Under the pieces are notes generated by a model. The model worked only from the letters and a program-made list of their open reading frames with translations. It was not told the DNA's origin and ran no database searches. Below are positions 16,758-26,693 of a DNA stretch of 64,000 nucleotides, one piece after another; the stretch's first letter is position 1, and each line of letters begins with the position of its first letter. The position numbers were made by a program, and so were the translations under genes. Origin of the DNA: Streptomyces griseus subsp. griseus (GTDB taxonomy: Bacteria > Actinomycetota > Actinomycetes > Streptomycetales > Streptomycetaceae); contig NZ_JOJE01000001.1 in NCBI RefSeq assembly GCF_000720255.1, positions 709,270 to 773,269 of the forward strand, in the 5' to 3' direction.

Positions 16758-17924
16758 CTAGGCGGGGATCCCGGCGGCGAGCAGCTCCACGAAGCCGATG
16801 TCCTCGTTGGCGACGCCGAACACCTCGGCGCGCAGCAGGGTCCGCTCGGCCCAGGCGCGGTGCGGCTTCACTTCATTCATTTTGTTCGTGTACGCCGACC
16901 TGAGCACACCCCCACCGCCGCGTTCCGGCCGCAGGATGTCCTGGGCGTCACTGAACTCTTCGCGACTGACCACGGACAGTGCGTGCACGGGCAGCACGTG
17001 GGAGGGGTGGATGCAGGTCTTGCCGAGCAGGCCGTTGGCCCGGTCGAGGGCGATCTCGCGCAGCAGCCCGTCCATGGCGTGCTCGATGAGCGCCTCGCGC
17101 AACTCCTCGGCCTGCCCCTCCAGGAAGGGGCTGCGGCGCAGCTGCGGCTTGAACATGCGCTCCTGGACGCGGAAGTACTCCCAGACCGGCCCGGTCACCG
17201 TGAACCCCGTGCCGTCGGCCCGGCCGAGCATGTTCACCACGTCGGCGATCACGGAGGCGACGACCTGAACGTCGTACGCCGTCATGTCGGGGGCTCTGCG
17301 CAGGCCGTAGGAGGAGCAGAAATCGGTCACGCCGAGGCGCAGTGCCAGGACCCGGTCGCGGTACTTGTCGACCGCGCGGAAGATGCCCTCCAGGGTCTCC
17401 ACGCGCGACTCCCGGTACAGCAGTTCGGGCGACTCCAGGACCGGCATGGCGAACAGCCGGCGGCCGCTCGCGGCCTCGGCCGCGGCGACGGCCTCCAGGA
17501 ACGGGATACCGCGTTCCTCGGTGAACTTCGGCAGCACGAATCCCGACAGCAGCCGGACGGCGGGGCCCAGGCGCGCCGCCAGGTCGGGGATCTGCTGCGG
17601 GGTGCGGACCCGGACGAAGAGCAGCGGCAGCGCGGTCACCGGGCGGGCGGCGAGGTCGGTGAACTGCCGGACGAGGTTCTCCTCGCCGGCCGGGACGTCC
17701 TCGTCGCCGATGGAGTCCTCCAGGCACAGCACCATCGAGACGACGCCGCGGCCGGCCTGCTTGACGATGTCGTCCGCGAGCCGGGGGCGGGTGGCCGGGC
17801 TGTACAGCGTGGCGCCCAGGGCGGCGGAGAGCAGCCGGGCCGGGGAGTCCGTGTCGAAGGCGCACGGCTCCTGGAAGAAGAGACGCTTCCGCACCTCAGG
17901 GGCGATGTGCCCGAAATGACGCAT
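16758..17924 (-). CDS. HpcH/HpaI aldolase/citrate-lyase (CitE-like) protein of the Ter operon
   Basis: ATG 17924, with GGGGGAG just upstream, gives 388 residues; the longer frame from 18017 is unlikely. The TIM-barrel signature of the CitE/HpcH family is visible: LCLEDSIGDEDVP (metal/acid region), LLFVRVRTPQQIPDL, FVLPKFTEERG, VLRLGVTDFCSSYGLRRAP and GKTCIHPSHV near the end. This family cleaves or forms C-C bonds of acyl-CoA or keto acids using Mg2+. It opens the three-gene operon HpcH - PRTase/TRSP/StiP - HAD, the set linked with TerD stress genes. Product and substrate are unknown. The ATP-grasp member often found in such operons is missing here. Confidence 0.85.
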   Translation of the reverse strand: MRHFGHIAPEVRKRLFFQEPCAFDTDSPARLLSAALGATLYSPATRPRLADDIVKQAGRGVVSMVLCLEDSIGDEDVPAGEENLVRQFTDLAARPVTALPLLFVRVRTPQQIPDLAARLGPAVRLLSGFVLPKFTEERGIPFLEAVAAAEAASGRRLFAMPVLESPELLYRESRVETLEGIFRAVDKYRDRVLALRLGVTDFCSSYGLRRAPDMTAYDVQVVASVIADVVNMLGRADGTGFTVTGPVWEYFRVQERMFKPQLRRSPFLEGQAEELREALIEHAMDGLLREIALDRANGLLGKTCIHPSHVLPVHALSVVSREEFSDAQDILRPERGGGGVLRSAYTNKMNEVKPHRAWAERTLLRAEVFGVANEDIGFVELLAAGIPA

Positions 17925-18124
17925 TGAACTCCCCCGTGGAGATGGTACGGCGTGTGGAACGGCCCGCGACATGGCTGATGACATGTCTACTGAGTGGCCG
18001 GTAATAGTACGTAGCAATCCATGTCAGGGGTTCCCGCAGGGCATGAATTTCTGGTAACTGGGCTGTGTCGACTCTTGTACCCCCCGCGTTGTCGTGACCA
18101 GGACCGAGAGGGCAGGATGACCGC

Positions 18125-18919
18125 ATGACGCACGCGATGCTGAAGGGGTCGAACGTCCCGCTCGAAGCCACGACGGTACGCGCCGTGCTGCGCTGGACGC
18201 CCGGGCAGGGGGTTCCGGACGTCGACGCCTCCGCGCTGCTCCTCGGTCCCGACGGCCGTGTGCGCTCCGACGAGGACTTCGTCTTCTACAACCAGCCCCG
18301 GCACCCGTCCGGGAAGGTCTGGCGGCTCGGCAAGAAGCGGATCGCCGAAGGCCTCACCGACACCATCCAGACAGAGCTGCCCGGTGTCGAGCCCAGCGTC
18401 GGCCAGATTCTGCTGGTCGCTTCGGCGGACGGGGTCACCTTCGACCGCGTACGCGACCTGCGCATCCTGCTGTACGACGCCGCGGTCGCCGACGCCGAGC
18501 CACTGGCCTACTTCGACATCAAGCCGGAGACCGGCGAGGAGACCGCACTGATCTGCGGCGAGCTGTACCGCCGCGGCGACCAGTGGAAGTTCCGCGCCCT
18601 CGGCGAGGGCTACTCCAACGGCCTCAAGGGCCTCGCCACCGACTTCGGCATCTCGGTCGACGAGTCGGAGGCGGCGGCAGCGGCAGCGGCAGCGGCGACC
18701 ACGGCAGCCCAGCCCCTTCCCCCGGAACAGCCCACGGGAGTCCCGACCCAGCCGGCCTACGGCTATCCTCCGGCCGCCCAGCCGTCCTATGGCTACCCGC
18801 AACAGACCCCGGCGACGACAGCGGCCCCGTCGGGCTACGGCTACCCACCTCCGGTGACAACGGCACCGAACCCGGACTTCCGGTTGCCTCCTCAGGGACC
18901 TCAGTTCATCGGCCGGTAG
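18125..18919 (+). CDS. TerD-family protein with Tyr/Pro-rich C-terminal tail
   Basis: The 264-residue protein has a TerD domain in residues 1-180 ([64 protein letters not shown]). The Ca2+-binding Asp clusters of TerD are partly kept (DVDAS), but the second loop usual for the family ([12 protein letters not shown]) is altered to [10 protein letters not shown]. The tail is a run of Ala followed by low-complexity GYGYPP/QPSYGYP repeats, likely unstructured and possibly interaction-prone. The gene is divergent from the Ter biosynthetic operon and convergent, 5 nt apart, with the TerA-like gene. It is likely cytoplasmic and membrane-associated with other Ter proteins. Confidence 0.9.
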   Translation: MTHAMLKGSNVPLEATTVRAVLRWTPGQGVPDVDASALLLGPDGRVRSDEDFVFYNQPRHPSGKVWRLGKKRIAEGLTDTIQTELPGVEPSVGQILLVASADGVTFDRVRDLRILLYDAAVADAEPLAYFDIKPETGEETALICGELYRRGDQWKFRALGEGYSNGLKGLATDFGISVDESEAAAAAAAAATTAAQPLPPEQPTGVPTQPAYGYPPAAQPSYGYPQQTPATTAAPSGYGYPPPVTTAPNPDFRLPPQGPQFIGR

Positions 18920-18924
18920 CCGGG

Positions 18925-19662
18925 CTATCGCTCAGCCTGGGCCTTGTATCCCCGCCCCCACTGCAACCCCCACCCGTACAGCCGGTCGATCTCCCCCTGG
19001 AACCCGTAGACGAACTTCACCTCCCGCCGCACCAGCACCTCCCCCTTCACGTTCTCGATCATCACCACGGCACACGACCGGGCCTGCGGATGCCTCTCGT
19101 CGAGCCCTATCTCGATCCGCGGCCCATTGCTCGGGTACAACGTGACACTCGCGTGCGTACGGTCGAACGCCGGCGTCTGGTCGTAGATGTAGACGAACAC
19201 CAGCAGCCGCTTGATCTCGTCGCGGTGGTCGAGGTTGACGTACATCGTCTCCCCCGACGCCGATCCGAACCGGTCGTCCCCGCTGAGCTTGACGTACGGC
19301 GCAGCGTTCGCGTCCCCGAGATAGCCCCCAAGCGGCTGTACGACCCCCTTGGTGCCGTCCTGGAGCTCGTACAGGCACCCCAGGTCGAGGTCGACGTTGA
19401 CCATGCTCTGGCTGTGTCCGACGACCTCCGGCGGCTTCAGTGCCTTGAAGGGGTGCCGCAGGATGCTCTCGCGGTGGACGCCGCCGATGTCGGACGTCCG
19501 CATCCGCCAGTTCAGGTTGACCCGCAGATGCCCGGTGGCCGCACCCTGCTTGGTGAGGGAGACCTGGCTGTGCCGCTTGGTCAGCTCGATGGCGTTGGTC
19601 GCCGCGCTGCCCGAGTCGAAGTGGGCCGCACGGCTGCCCAGGAGCCCGTCGAAGAAGCCCAT
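18925..19662 (-). CDS. TerA-like tellurium resistance family protein
   Basis: Start ATG 19662 (MGFFDGLLG) follows GGGGGCGGG; longer starts at 19683 or 19722 lack a good site. The 245-residue protein shows SAATNAIELTKRHSQVSLTKQG and a TerD-like fold late in the chain (MVNVDLDLGCLYELQDG, VKLSGDDRFGSASG, YDQTPAFDRTHASVTLYP, VFVYIYDQ), the pattern of TerA/TerF-type members of the TerD superfamily. Such proteins bind Ca2+ and gather with TerD and TerC at the membrane. It faces the TerD gene tail to tail, and a long hairpin separates it from DUF475 upstream. Confidence 0.85.
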   Translation of the reverse strand: MGFFDGLLGSRAAHFDSGSAATNAIELTKRHSQVSLTKQGAATGHLRVNLNWRMRTSDIGGVHRESILRHPFKALKPPEVVGHSQSMVNVDLDLGCLYELQDGTKGVVQPLGGYLGDANAAPYVKLSGDDRFGSASGETMYVNLDHRDEIKRLLVFVYIYDQTPAFDRTHASVTLYPSNGPRIEIGLDERHPQARSCAVVMIENVKGEVLVRREVKFVYGFQGEIDRLYGWGLQWGRGYKAQAER

Positions 19663-19701
19663 TCCCGCCCCCACGTCCCTCATGTCACTCGTAAAAGACC
19701 G

Positions 19702-19742
19702 GCGGGGCGGCCGGAGGACCACGTCCTCGTCGGCCGCCCCGC
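19702..19742 (-). terminator. Long hairpin terminator after the DUF475 gene
   Basis: GCGGGGCGGCCG (19702-19713) pairs with CGGCCGCCCCGC (19731-19742), and an inner GAGGAC/GTCCTC stem extends it. It lies just past the leftward DUF475 stop codon and before the TerA-like gene. Confidence 0.75.
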
Positions 19743-19769
19743 ACAGAGCGTTCCTCGCTCGGGTGCGTG

Positions 19770-20915
19770 TTATACCCCGGACGAGACCTCAGTCTTGTCC
19801 GGGCTCTCCGCTTTTCCCTCGGCGGCCGCCAGCGCGCGGTTGCGGCGGACGGAGGACCAGAAGGACGCGGCGATCAGGAGGACGCCGACGAGACCGGTGA
19901 TGACCTCGTGGATCTGGTACTGGATGGTGACCATGAGGAGCACGGCCAGCGCGCCGATCGCGTAGTGGGCGCCGTGCTCCAGGTAGACGTAGTCGTCGAG
20001 GGTGCCCTGGCGGACCAGGTAGACGGTGAGCGACCGGACGTACATCGCGCCGATGCCGAGGCCCAGCGCCATCAGGACGATGTCGTTGGTGATGGCGAAC
20101 GCGCCGATGACACCGTCGAAGGAGAAGGAGGCGTCGAGCACTTCCAGGTAGAGGAACATGAAGAACGCGGCCTGGCCGGCCAGCTTGACCGCCGAGCGTG
20201 GCTTGCCGGTGCGTTCGGCTTCTTCCTCGGCCTCCTGTTCCCGTTCCTCCTCTTCCTCCAGCTTGTCCTCGAAGTAGCCGGAGAGGCCGCCGACCACCAT
20301 GTAGGTGATCAGACCCGCGATGCCGGAGATCAGGACCGTCTGTGCCTTGTCGACGTGGGCGCCGCCGTGCTGGTGGGCGTGGGTGGCGAAGGTGAAGGCG
20401 GTGATCAGCAGAACGACCAGGGCGATGCAGACCGACAGCATGTCGACCTTGCCGAGCTTGGCCAGCGGGCGCTCGAGCCAGCGCAGCCACTGGATGTCCC
20501 GGTCCTCGAAGATGAAGTCGAGGAAGATCATCAGCAGGAACATGCCACCGAAGGCGGCGATCGCCGGGTGGGCGTCGGTGACGAGTTCCTGGTAGTGGTC
20601 CTTGTTGTTGAGCGCGAGGTCGACGGCCTCGATCGGGCCCATCTTGGCGCTGATCGCCACGATGACGACGGGGAAGACCAGTCGCATGCCGAAGACGGCG
20701 ATGAGCACACCGATGGTGAGGAAGATCTTCTGCCAGAAGGCATTCATCTTCTTCAGGATTCCGGCGTTGACCACCGCGTTGTCGAAGGACAGCGAGATCT
20801 CGAGGATGGAGAGGATCGCGACGATGCCGAAGGCCTCCCACCCCCCGTAGAAGACCGCCGCGACCAGGCCGAGCGCGGTGACCGCGAACGACCAGCCGAA
20901 GGTTTTCAGAAGCAC
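19770..20915 (-). CDS. DUF475/TerC-type integral membrane protein
   Basis: The 381-residue protein has eight or nine hydrophobic segments and the TerC-superfamily signature motifs ILEISLSFDNAVVNAG (about residues 37-52) and EVLDASFSFDGVIGAFAI, each with a membrane-embedded Glu/Asp-Asn/Asp pair likely to coordinate metal. A cytosolic acidic loop (EDKLEEEEEREQEAEEEAER) sits between the halves. TerC-type proteins are implicated in Mn2+ or other metal handling and are proposed membrane anchors for TerD proteins. Its surroundings (three TerD paralogues and the TerA-like gene) fit that. It is transcribed leftward with the two TerD genes upstream, separated by a 152-nt leader carrying hairpins. Confidence 0.9.
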   Translation of the reverse strand: MLLKTFGWSFAVTALGLVAAVFYGGWEAFGIVAILSILEISLSFDNAVVNAGILKKMNAFWQKIFLTIGVLIAVFGMRLVFPVVIVAISAKMGPIEAVDLALNNKDHYQELVTDAHPAIAAFGGMFLLMIFLDFIFEDRDIQWLRWLERPLAKLGKVDMLSVCIALVVLLITAFTFATHAHQHGGAHVDKAQTVLISGIAGLITYMVVGGLSGYFEDKLEEEEEREQEAEEEAERTGKPRSAVKLAGQAAFFMFLYLEVLDASFSFDGVIGAFAITNDIVLMALGLGIGAMYVRSLTVYLVRQGTLDDYVYLEHGAHYAIGALAVLLMVTIQYQIHEVITGLVGVLLIAASFWSSVRRNRALAAAEGKAESPDKTEVSSGV

Positions 20916-20943
20916 TGGCTACCCAATCCCTGTGTCGGGGGTA

Positions 20944-20964
20944 CCCCCAGACGGAGTCTGGGGG
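20944..20964. repeat. Dispersed palindromic hairpin upstream of DUF475
   Basis: CCCCCAGAC-GGA-GTCTGGGGG forms a perfect 9-bp stem with a 3-nt loop, in the leader of the leftward DUF475 gene. From family knowledge, the same palindrome recurs between Streptomyces genes, so it is probably a dispersed element rather than a specific operator. Confidence 0.5.
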
Positions 20965-21067
20965 AGGGTCTCCCCCGCGCCGTACTCGGCTTTACGAAAC
21001 TTTGAAGCCGAAGTCTAGTCCCGCCCCCTTCGCAGCCCACAGGGGAGGGCTTTTTGCTCATAAAGCG

Positions 21068-21643
21068 CTACGAGACGTTCACACCGAAGTCGAGGGCGAT
21101 CCCCCGCAGTCCGGACGCGTACCCCTGCCCGACCGCCCTGAACTTCCACTCGCCCTGGTACCGGTACAGCTCCCCGAAGATCATGGCTGTCTCCGTGGAG
21201 GCGTCCTCGCTGAGGTCGTAGCGGGCGAGTTCCTGGCCGTCGGCCTGGTTGACGACCCGGATGAAGGCGTTGCTGACCTGGCCGAAGGCCTGGCCGCGCT
21301 CATCGGCCATGTGGATGGAGACCGGGAAGACGATCTTGTCGCAGTGGGCGGGAACCTTGGACAGGTCGACCAGCAGCGACTCGTCGTCGCCCTCACCCTC
21401 GCCGGTGAGGTTGTCGCCGGTGTGCTCGACCGAGCCGTCGGGGCTCTTGAGCTGGTTGTAGAAGACGAACCACTCGTCGCCCAGCACCCGCCCGCCGTTG
21501 CACAGCAGTGCGCTCGCGTCGAGGTCGAAGGGGGCTCCGGTGGTGGAGCGAGCGTCCCAGCCGAGCCCGACCATCACCTGCGTGAGGTTCGGTGCGGCCT
21601 TGGACAGGGAGACATTGCCTCCCTTGGCGAGCGTGACGCCCAT
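21068..21643 (-). CDS. TerD-family protein (paralogue 1)
   Basis: The 191-residue protein is a single canonical TerD domain: [76 protein letters not shown] and [20 protein letters not shown]. The Asp-rich loops (DLDAS and GEGDD) match the Ca2+ sites known from TerD structures. TerD proteins confer resistance to tellurite and other stresses and affect Streptomyces development. A near relative of the same length lies 99 nt upstream in the same direction, indicating tandem duplication and probably one transcript. No signal peptide; cytoplasmic. Confidence 0.95.
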   Translation of the reverse strand: MGVTLAKGGNVSLSKAAPNLTQVMVGLGWDARSTTGAPFDLDASALLCNGGRVLGDEWFVFYNQLKSPDGSVEHTGDNLTGEGEGDDESLLVDLSKVPAHCDKIVFPVSIHMADERGQAFGQVSNAFIRVVNQADGQELARYDLSEDASTETAMIFGELYRYQGEWKFRAVGQGYASGLRGIALDFGVNVS

Positions 21644-21742
21644 GATGCTGGTCCTCCCCTAGGCGGTGCTTCTTCGGTTGTCCTGCGCATCCGGCGCCGC
21701 ACCCAAACAGTGCGACGCCGGATGATGAGACCGTCGGACGTC

Positions 21743-22318
21743 TCAGACGTTCACGCCGAAGTCCTGCGCGATACCGCGCAGGCCCGAGGCGTATCCCTGG
21801 CCGATGGCGCGGAACTTCCACTCCGCGCCGTGGCGGTACAGCTCGCCGAAGACCATGGCGGTCTCGGTCGAGGCGTCCTCGGACAGGTCGTAGCGGGCGA
21901 TCTCCGCCTCCCCGGCCTGGTTCACCACGCGGATGAACGCGTTGCGGACCTGGCCGAAGGACTGCTGGCGGTTCTCGGCGTCATAGATCGAGACCGGGAA
22001 GACGATCTTCTCGATGTCGGCCGGGACGCCGGCCAGGTTGATCTTGATCTGCTCGTCGTCGCCCTCGCCCTCACCGGTGAGGTTGTCACCGGTGTGCTCG
22101 ACCGAGCCGTCGGGGCTCTTGAGGTTGTTGAAGAAGATGAAGTGCTGGTCGCTGGCGACCTTGCCGGAGTTGTTCAGCAGCAGCGCGCTGGCGTCCAGGT
22201 CGAAGTCCGTGCCGGTCGTGGTGCGGATGTCCCACCCCAGACCGACGATGACCGCGGTCAGGCCCGGGGCCTCCTTGGTCAGCGAAACGTTGCCGCCCTT
22301 GCTGAGGCTGACTCCCAC
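21743..22318 (-). CDS. TerD-family protein (paralogue 2)
   Basis: This 191-residue TerD protein ([19 protein letters not shown]) keeps all hallmark motifs: [76 protein letters not shown] and [17 protein letters not shown]. The Ca2+-binding Asp residues are intact. It aligns end to end without gaps with the paralogue just downstream and is likely the first gene of the TerD-TerD(-DUF475) leftward run. In Streptomyces such TerD proteins are abundant and tied to calcium-dependent stress and differentiation. No function specific to this copy can be read. Confidence 0.95.
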   Translation of the reverse strand: MGVSLSKGGNVSLTKEAPGLTAVIVGLGWDIRTTTGTDFDLDASALLLNNSGKVASDQHFIFFNNLKSPDGSVEHTGDNLTGEGEGDDEQIKINLAGVPADIEKIVFPVSIYDAENRQQSFGQVRNAFIRVVNQAGEAEIARYDLSEDASTETAMVFGELYRHGAEWKFRAIGQGYASGLRGIAQDFGVNV

Positions 22319-22487
22319 GAGTCCTCCATTGGTGTCCTGGGGCGGGGAGCCCCTTCGTGCGTCGGATATCGGATCAACGAGTCGATCCTAGTAACGGGTT
22401 CCCGCACCACGCAGGCCCTGACGCCGAAGAATCACAGGTGTCGGCGGACCGGAGCGGTTCGAGCGACTCGCACGGGACCGCGGGGGC

Positions 22488-22946
22488 TCAGAGGGCGTCG
22501 AGTGCCTTGACGTACTCGCCGAGGTCCCGGGCGTCCGGGAGCGCGTTGACCACGGTCCAGCGCACCACGCCCTCCTTGTCGATGACGAAGGTGCCGCGCA
22601 CCGCGCAGCCCTTGTCCTCGGCGAAGACGCCGTAGGCGCGGCTGACCTCGCCGTGCGGCCAGAAGTCGCTGAGCAGCGGGTACTCCAGGCCCTCCTGCTC
22701 GGCGAAGACGCGCAGGGTGTGGATGGAGTCGTTGGAGACCGCGAGGACCTGGGTGTCGCGGTCGGCGAACTTCGGCAGGTTGTCCCGCAGCTCGCACAGC
22801 TCACCGGTGCACACGCCGGTGAAGGCGAAGGGGTAGAAGAGCAGGACGACGTTCTTCTCGCCACGGAAGTCGGAGAGCTTCACGCTCGCGCCGTGGTTGT
22901 CCTTGAGTTCGAAGTCGGGGGCCTTGTCGCCGACCTGGATCGACAT
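22488..22946 (-). CDS. Peroxiredoxin (AhpE/BCP type)
   Basis: ATG 22946 follows GAGGGA and gives 152 residues; the longer frame from 23009 has no ribosome site. The thioredoxin-fold peroxidase motif [17 protein letters not shown] puts the peroxidatic Cys at residue 46 with a second Cys at 51; the Thr and the downstream Arg of a Prx active site are present. It reduces hydrogen peroxide and organic hydroperoxides using thiol donors. Length and motif fit the AhpE subgroup of actinobacteria. It stands between TerD and DUF3052 genes on the same strand, consistent with a stress-response neighbourhood, although a terminator separates it from DUF3052. Confidence 0.92.
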   Translation of the reverse strand: MSIQVGDKAPDFELKDNHGASVKLSDFRGEKNVVLLFYPFAFTGVCTGELCELRDNLPKFADRDTQVLAVSNDSIHTLRVFAEQEGLEYPLLSDFWPHGEVSRAYGVFAEDKGCAVRGTFVIDKEGVVRWTVVNALPDARDLGEYVKALDAL

Positions 22947-23024
22947 CGTCGTGGTTCCCTCTCGGTGGACTGCTCGGGTCAGAACGCTCGGGAACACCCT
23001 ACGCAGCACGCACCACGCCCCAGC

Positions 23025-23051
23025 GGACGGGCTGACCGGGTCAGCCCGTCC
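23025..23051 (-). terminator. Hairpin terminator after the DUF3052 gene
   Basis: GGACGGGCTGAC (23025-23036) pairs with GTCAGCCCGTCC (23040-23051) around a 3-nt loop, giving a 12-bp stem. It lies just beyond the leftward DUF3052 stop and ahead of the peroxiredoxin gene. Confidence 0.75.
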
Positions 23052-23073
23052 GGGGGGTGAAATGAGGCCGGGA

Positions 23074-23511
23074 CTACCTCTTGGACTTGGCGGCCTTCGG
23101 CGTCAGCAGCCGGCTGCCGATCCAGTCCTTGCCCACGCTGACGCTCTTGGAGGCAGACAGCCCCGCCGTCGTAGCGGCTTCCGAGATGTCGCTCGGCTCC
23201 ACGTACCCATCACGGCCGGTCTTCGGTGTGAGGAGGAGGATCGCGCCGCCCTCTTCGATGTACGTGGTGGCGTCCACCAGTACATCCGTCAGATCGCCGT
23301 CCTCGTCGCGGAACCACAGCACGACGGCGTCGGCCACGTCGTCGTAGTCCTCGTCCACCAGGTCGCTGCCGATTACTTCCTCGATGGACTCGCGGAGCTC
23401 CTGGTCGACGTCGTCGTCGAAGCCGATCTCCTGGACCACCTGCTCGGGCTGGAACCCCAGCCTGACGGCAGGGCTCGTCCGCTCCTCCGCGTGGTCCGCG
23501 GTCGCGCTCAC
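23074..23511 (-). CDS. DUF3052 domain protein
   Basis: GTG 23511 is chosen because a near-perfect AGGAGG sits 7 nt before it, giving 145 residues; the ATG at 23529 lies inside that site region. The protein ([68 protein letters not shown]) matches the actinobacterial DUF3052 family, soluble, acidic and of unknown role. A basic tail (TPKAAKSKR) ends it. It is divergent from aceE across a 356-nt space, a conserved arrangement in Streptomyces that hints at, but does not prove, shared regulation. Confidence 0.88.
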   Translation of the reverse strand: MSATADHAEERTSPAVRLGFQPEQVVQEIGFDDDVDQELRESIEEVIGSDLVDEDYDDVADAVVLWFRDEDGDLTDVLVDATTYIEEGGAILLLTPKTGRDGYVEPSDISEAATTAGLSASKSVSVGKDWIGSRLLTPKAAKSKR

Positions 23512-23867
23512 GGGTTGCCTCCTGATCATGTCTTGGTGAATGTCTCAGCCACGCGCGTGCGCGAAGCATTGGCCGTAGTCCACACGGGCGGGACCGATCG
23601 CGCAAGTACCCGGCGTTTCAGACCGCCGAAACGGTGACGATCCGGGCGGTGTCGCCGCAACCTACGGCATGCCGCCTTCCATTCGAGGTGACGCACACCA
23701 CACCTATCTGCCCTGTTTGCGTGTTTGGGAACCGTACTTGGGTACGAGGTCCTGGTTACCCCACAGTAGAGATGACGTTTGGGGCCCCGAGGTACACGAT
23801 GGGGAACGGTGCAGGCAAACCGGAAAGTGGCCCTCAGGCAGGTGCCCTCTGACAGGTAAGGAACAGC
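23512..23867. other. Divergent regulatory spacer between DUF3052 and aceE
   Basis: No gene is visible in this 356-bp stretch. It holds the DUF3052 ribosome site at its left end, a locally AT-richer segment around 23690-23790 (TTTGCGTGTTTGGG; GTACTTGGGTACGA) where the aceE promoter should lie, and a weak AAGGAA site for the aceE GTG. I cannot fix a promoter hexamer pair with confidence. Confidence 0.6.
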
Positions 23868-26615
23868 GTGGCTTCCGGATCCGATCGCAACCCGATCATC
23901 ATTGGCGGCCTTCCGAGTCAGGTTCCTGACTTTGATCCCGAAGAAACCCAGGAGTGGCTCGACTCGCTCGACGCCGCCATCGACGAGCGCGGCCGGGAAC
24001 GGGCGCGCTATCTGATGCTCCGGCTGATCGAGCGGGCCCGCGAGAAGCGCGTGGCCGTGCCCGAGATGCGCAGCTCGGACTACGTCAACACCATCCCCAC
24101 CAAGAGCGAGCCGTTCTTCCCGGGCAACGAGGAGATCGAGCGCAAAATCCTGAACGCCACCCGCTGGAACGCGGCCGTGATGGTCTCGCGGGCCCAGCGG
24201 CCCGGCATCGGCGTCGGCGGCCACATCGCCACGTTCGCCTCCTCCGCCTCCCTCTACGACGTGGGCTTCAACCACTTCTTCCGCGGCAAGGACGACGGCC
24301 TCGGCGGTGACCAGGTCTTCTTCCAGGGACACGCCTCGCCGGGCATCTACGCCCGCGCGTTCCTGCTCGACCGGCTGGACGAGCAGAACCTCGACGCCTT
24401 CCGCCAGGAGAAGTCGAAGGCGCCGTACGGCCTGTCCAGCTACCCGCACCCGCGGCTGATGCCGGACTTCTGGGAGTTCCCGACCGTGTCGATGGGCCTC
24501 GGCCCGATCGGCGCCATCTACCAGGCGCGGATGAACCGCTACATGCACGCGCGCGGGATCGCGGACACCTCCAAGTCGCAGGTGTGGGCCTTCCTCGGCG
24601 ACGGTGAGATGGACGAGCCGGAGTCGCTCGGCCAGCTGTCCATCGCCGCGCGCGAGGGCCTGGACAACCTGACCTTCGTCGTGAACTGCAACCTCCAGCG
24701 CCTCGACGGCCCGGTGCGCGGCAACGGCAAGGTCATCCAGGAGCTGGAGTCGGTCTTCCGGGGCGCCGGCTGGAACGTGATCAAGCTGATCTGGGACCGC
24801 TCCTGGGACCCGCTGCTCGCGCAGGACCGGGACGGCACCCTCGTCAACAGGATGAACACCACGCCGGACGGCCAGTTCCAGACGTACGCCACCGAGTCCG
24901 GCGCGTACATCCGCGACCACTTCTTCGGTGACGACCACCGGCTGCGCGCGATGGTCGAGGGCATGACCGACGACCAGATCCTGCACCTGGGCCGCGGCGG
25001 TCACGACCACCGGAAGATCTACGCGGCGTTCAAGGCGGCCGTGGAGCACAAGGGACAGCCGACGGTCATCCTCGCGAAGACCATCAAGGGCTGGACGCTG
25101 GGGCCGAACTTCGAGGGCCGCAACGCCACGCACCAGATGAAGAAGCTGACGGTCGCCGACCTCAAGGGCTTCCGCGACCGCCTGCACCTGCCGATCTCCG
25201 ACAAGGAGCTGGAGTCCGGCGCGCCGCCGTACTACCACCCGGGCCGGGACTCGGAGGAGATCCAGTACATGCACGACCGGCGCAAGGGGCTCGGCGGGTA
25301 CGTCCCGACGCGCGTCGTGCGCGCGAAGCCGCTGCCGCTGCCGGACGACAAGACGTACGCGACCGTGAAGAAGGGTTCCGGTCAGCAGTCCATCGCCACG
25401 ACCATGGCGTTTGTACGACTGCTGAAGGACCTCATGCGGGACAAGGAGATCGGCAAGCGGTTCGTGCTGATCGCGCCGGACGAGTACCGCACCTTCGGCA
25501 TGGACTCGTTCTTCCCGAGCGCGAAGATCTACAACCCGCTCGGCCAGCAGTACGAGTCCGTGGACCGGGACCTGCTGCTCGCCTACAAGGAGTCGCCGAC
25601 CGGGCAGATGCTGCACGACGGCATCTCCGAGGCGGGCTGCACGGCCTCGCTGATCGCGGCGGGCTCGGCGTACGCCACGCACGGCGAGCCGTTGATCCCG
25701 GTGTACGTCTTCTACTCGATGTTCGGTTTCCAGCGCACCGGCGACCAGTTCTGGCAGATGTCGGACCAGCTGGCGCGCGGTTTCGTCCTCGGCGCGACCG
25801 CCGGCCGTACGACCCTGACCGGTGAGGGCCTCCAGCACGCGGACGGGCACTCGCAGCTGCTGGCCTCGACCAACCCGGGCTGTGTGGCGTACGACCCGGC
25901 GTTCGGCTTCGAGATCGCCCACATCGTCCAGGACGGGCTGCGCAGGATGTACGGCGGGACGCCCGAGCATCCGCACGGCGAGGACGTCTTCTACTACCTC
26001 ACCGTCTACAACGAGCCGATCCAGCACCCGGCCGAGCCGGAGAACGTGGACGTCGAGGGCATCGTCAAGGGCATCCACCGCTTCAGCGAGGGCACGGCGG
26101 GCTCGATCCCGGCACAGATCATGGCCTCCGGCGTGGCCGTCCCGTGGGCCGTGGAGGCGCAGAAGATCCTCGCCGAGGAGTGGGACGTGAAGGCCGACGT
26201 GTGGTCGGCGACCTCCTGGAACGAGCTGCGGCGCGAGGCGGTGGAGTGCGAGGAGCACAACCTGCTGCGGCCCGAGGAGGAGCAGCGGGTGCCCTACGTG
26301 ACGCGGAAGCTGGCCGGCGCGGAGGGTCCGTTCGTGGCCGTCTCCGACTGGATGCGAGCGGTTCCCGACCAGATCGCGCGGTGGGTGCCGGGGACGTACC
26401 AGTCGCTGGGCGCGGACGGGTTCGGGTTCGCGGACACCCGGGGCGCGGCGCGGCGGTTCTTCCACATCGACGCGCAGTCGGTGGTGGTCGGGGTGCTGAC
26501 CGAGCTGGCGAGGGAGGGGAAGGTGGACCGCTCCGTGCTGAAGCAGGCCATCGACCGCTACCAGTTGCTGGACGCGGCCGCGGCGGATCCCGGGGCCGCG
26601 GGCGGCGACGCGTAG
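23868..26615 (+). CDS. aceE: Pyruvate dehydrogenase E1 component, homodimeric type
   Basis: The 915-residue protein (GTG start) has the length and motif set of the homodimeric E1 of the pyruvate dehydrogenase complex, which decarboxylates pyruvate with thiamine diphosphate and hands acetyl groups to E2 lipoyl domains for acetyl-CoA. The ThDP-binding motif [10 protein letters not shown] (from Gly244) ends in [34 protein letters not shown], the [14 protein letters not shown] segment and the central FVLIAPDE strand are family landmarks. It is monocistronic here; no E2 or E3 gene lies nearby, as is common in actinobacteria. A terminator follows at 26639. Acetyl-CoA it makes would feed the fatty acid synthase encoded 10 kb away. 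Confidence 0.97.
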   Translation: MASGSDRNPIIIGGLPSQVPDFDPEETQEWLDSLDAAIDERGRERARYLMLRLIERAREKRVAVPEMRSSDYVNTIPTKSEPFFPGNEEIERKILNATRWNAAVMVSRAQRPGIGVGGHIATFASSASLYDVGFNHFFRGKDDGLGGDQVFFQGHASPGIYARAFLLDRLDEQNLDAFRQEKSKAPYGLSSYPHPRLMPDFWEFPTVSMGLGPIGAIYQARMNRYMHARGIADTSKSQVWAFLGDGEMDEPESLGQLSIAAREGLDNLTFVVNCNLQRLDGPVRGNGKVIQELESVFRGAGWNVIKLIWDRSWDPLLAQDRDGTLVNRMNTTPDGQFQTYATESGAYIRDHFFGDDHRLRAMVEGMTDDQILHLGRGGHDHRKIYAAFKAAVEHKGQPTVILAKTIKGWTLGPNFEGRNATHQMKKLTVADLKGFRDRLHLPISDKELESGAPPYYHPGRDSEEIQYMHDRRKGLGGYVPTRVVRAKPLPLPDDKTYATVKKGSGQQSIATTMAFVRLLKDLMRDKEIGKRFVLIAPDEYRTFGMDSFFPSAKIYNPLGQQYESVDRDLLLAYKESPTGQMLHDGISEAGCTASLIAAGSAYATHGEPLIPVYVFYSMFGFQRTGDQFWQMSDQLARGFVLGATAGRTTLTGEGLQHADGHSQLLASTNPGCVAYDPAFGFEIAHIVQDGLRRMYGGTPEHPHGEDVFYYLTVYNEPIQHPAEPENVDVEGIVKGIHRFSEGTAGSIPAQIMASGVAVPWAVEAQKILAEEWDVKADVWSATSWNELRREAVECEEHNLLRPEEEQRVPYVTRKLAGAEGPFVAVSDWMRAVPDQIARWVPGTYQSLGADGFGFADTRGAARRFFHIDAQSVVVGVLTELAREGKVDRSVLKQAIDRYQLLDAAAADPGAAGGDA

Positions 26616-26638
26616 CGCCCGGCGCCCTGGCGCGGTGA

Positions 26639-26669
26639 GGGGTGGTGGAGCTTGTGGCTCCACCACCCC
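26639..26669 (+). terminator. aceE terminator
   Basis: GGGGTGGTGGAG (26639-26650) pairs perfectly with CTCCACCACCCC (26658-26669) around a 7-nt loop, 24 nt past the aceE stop codon. A short TTAC follows but no long T-tract. Confidence 0.85.
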
Positions 26670-26693
26670 TTACGCGTTCCTTACGATGCGTCC

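Noticed and set aside
17924..18017. Longer start for the HpcH/HpaI protein at 18017
   Set aside because: GGGGGAG precedes ATG 17924 and the extra 31 residues do not resemble the family.
20916..21067. yybP-ykoY-type Mn2+ riboswitch before DUF475
   Set aside because: The leader contains hairpins, but I find none of the conserved yybP-ykoY core sequences; the hairpins look like dispersed repeats.
23868..26615. Pyruvate dehydrogenase complex operon
   Set aside because: No dihydrolipoyl transacetylase or dihydrolipoamide dehydrogenase gene is near; aceE stands alone behind its own terminator.
23526..26666. 1046-codon open frame on the minus strand
   Set aside because: It is the antisense shadow of aceE. 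Its residue composition is Arg/Val/Leu-rich as expected from GC-biased codons and no domain is visible.
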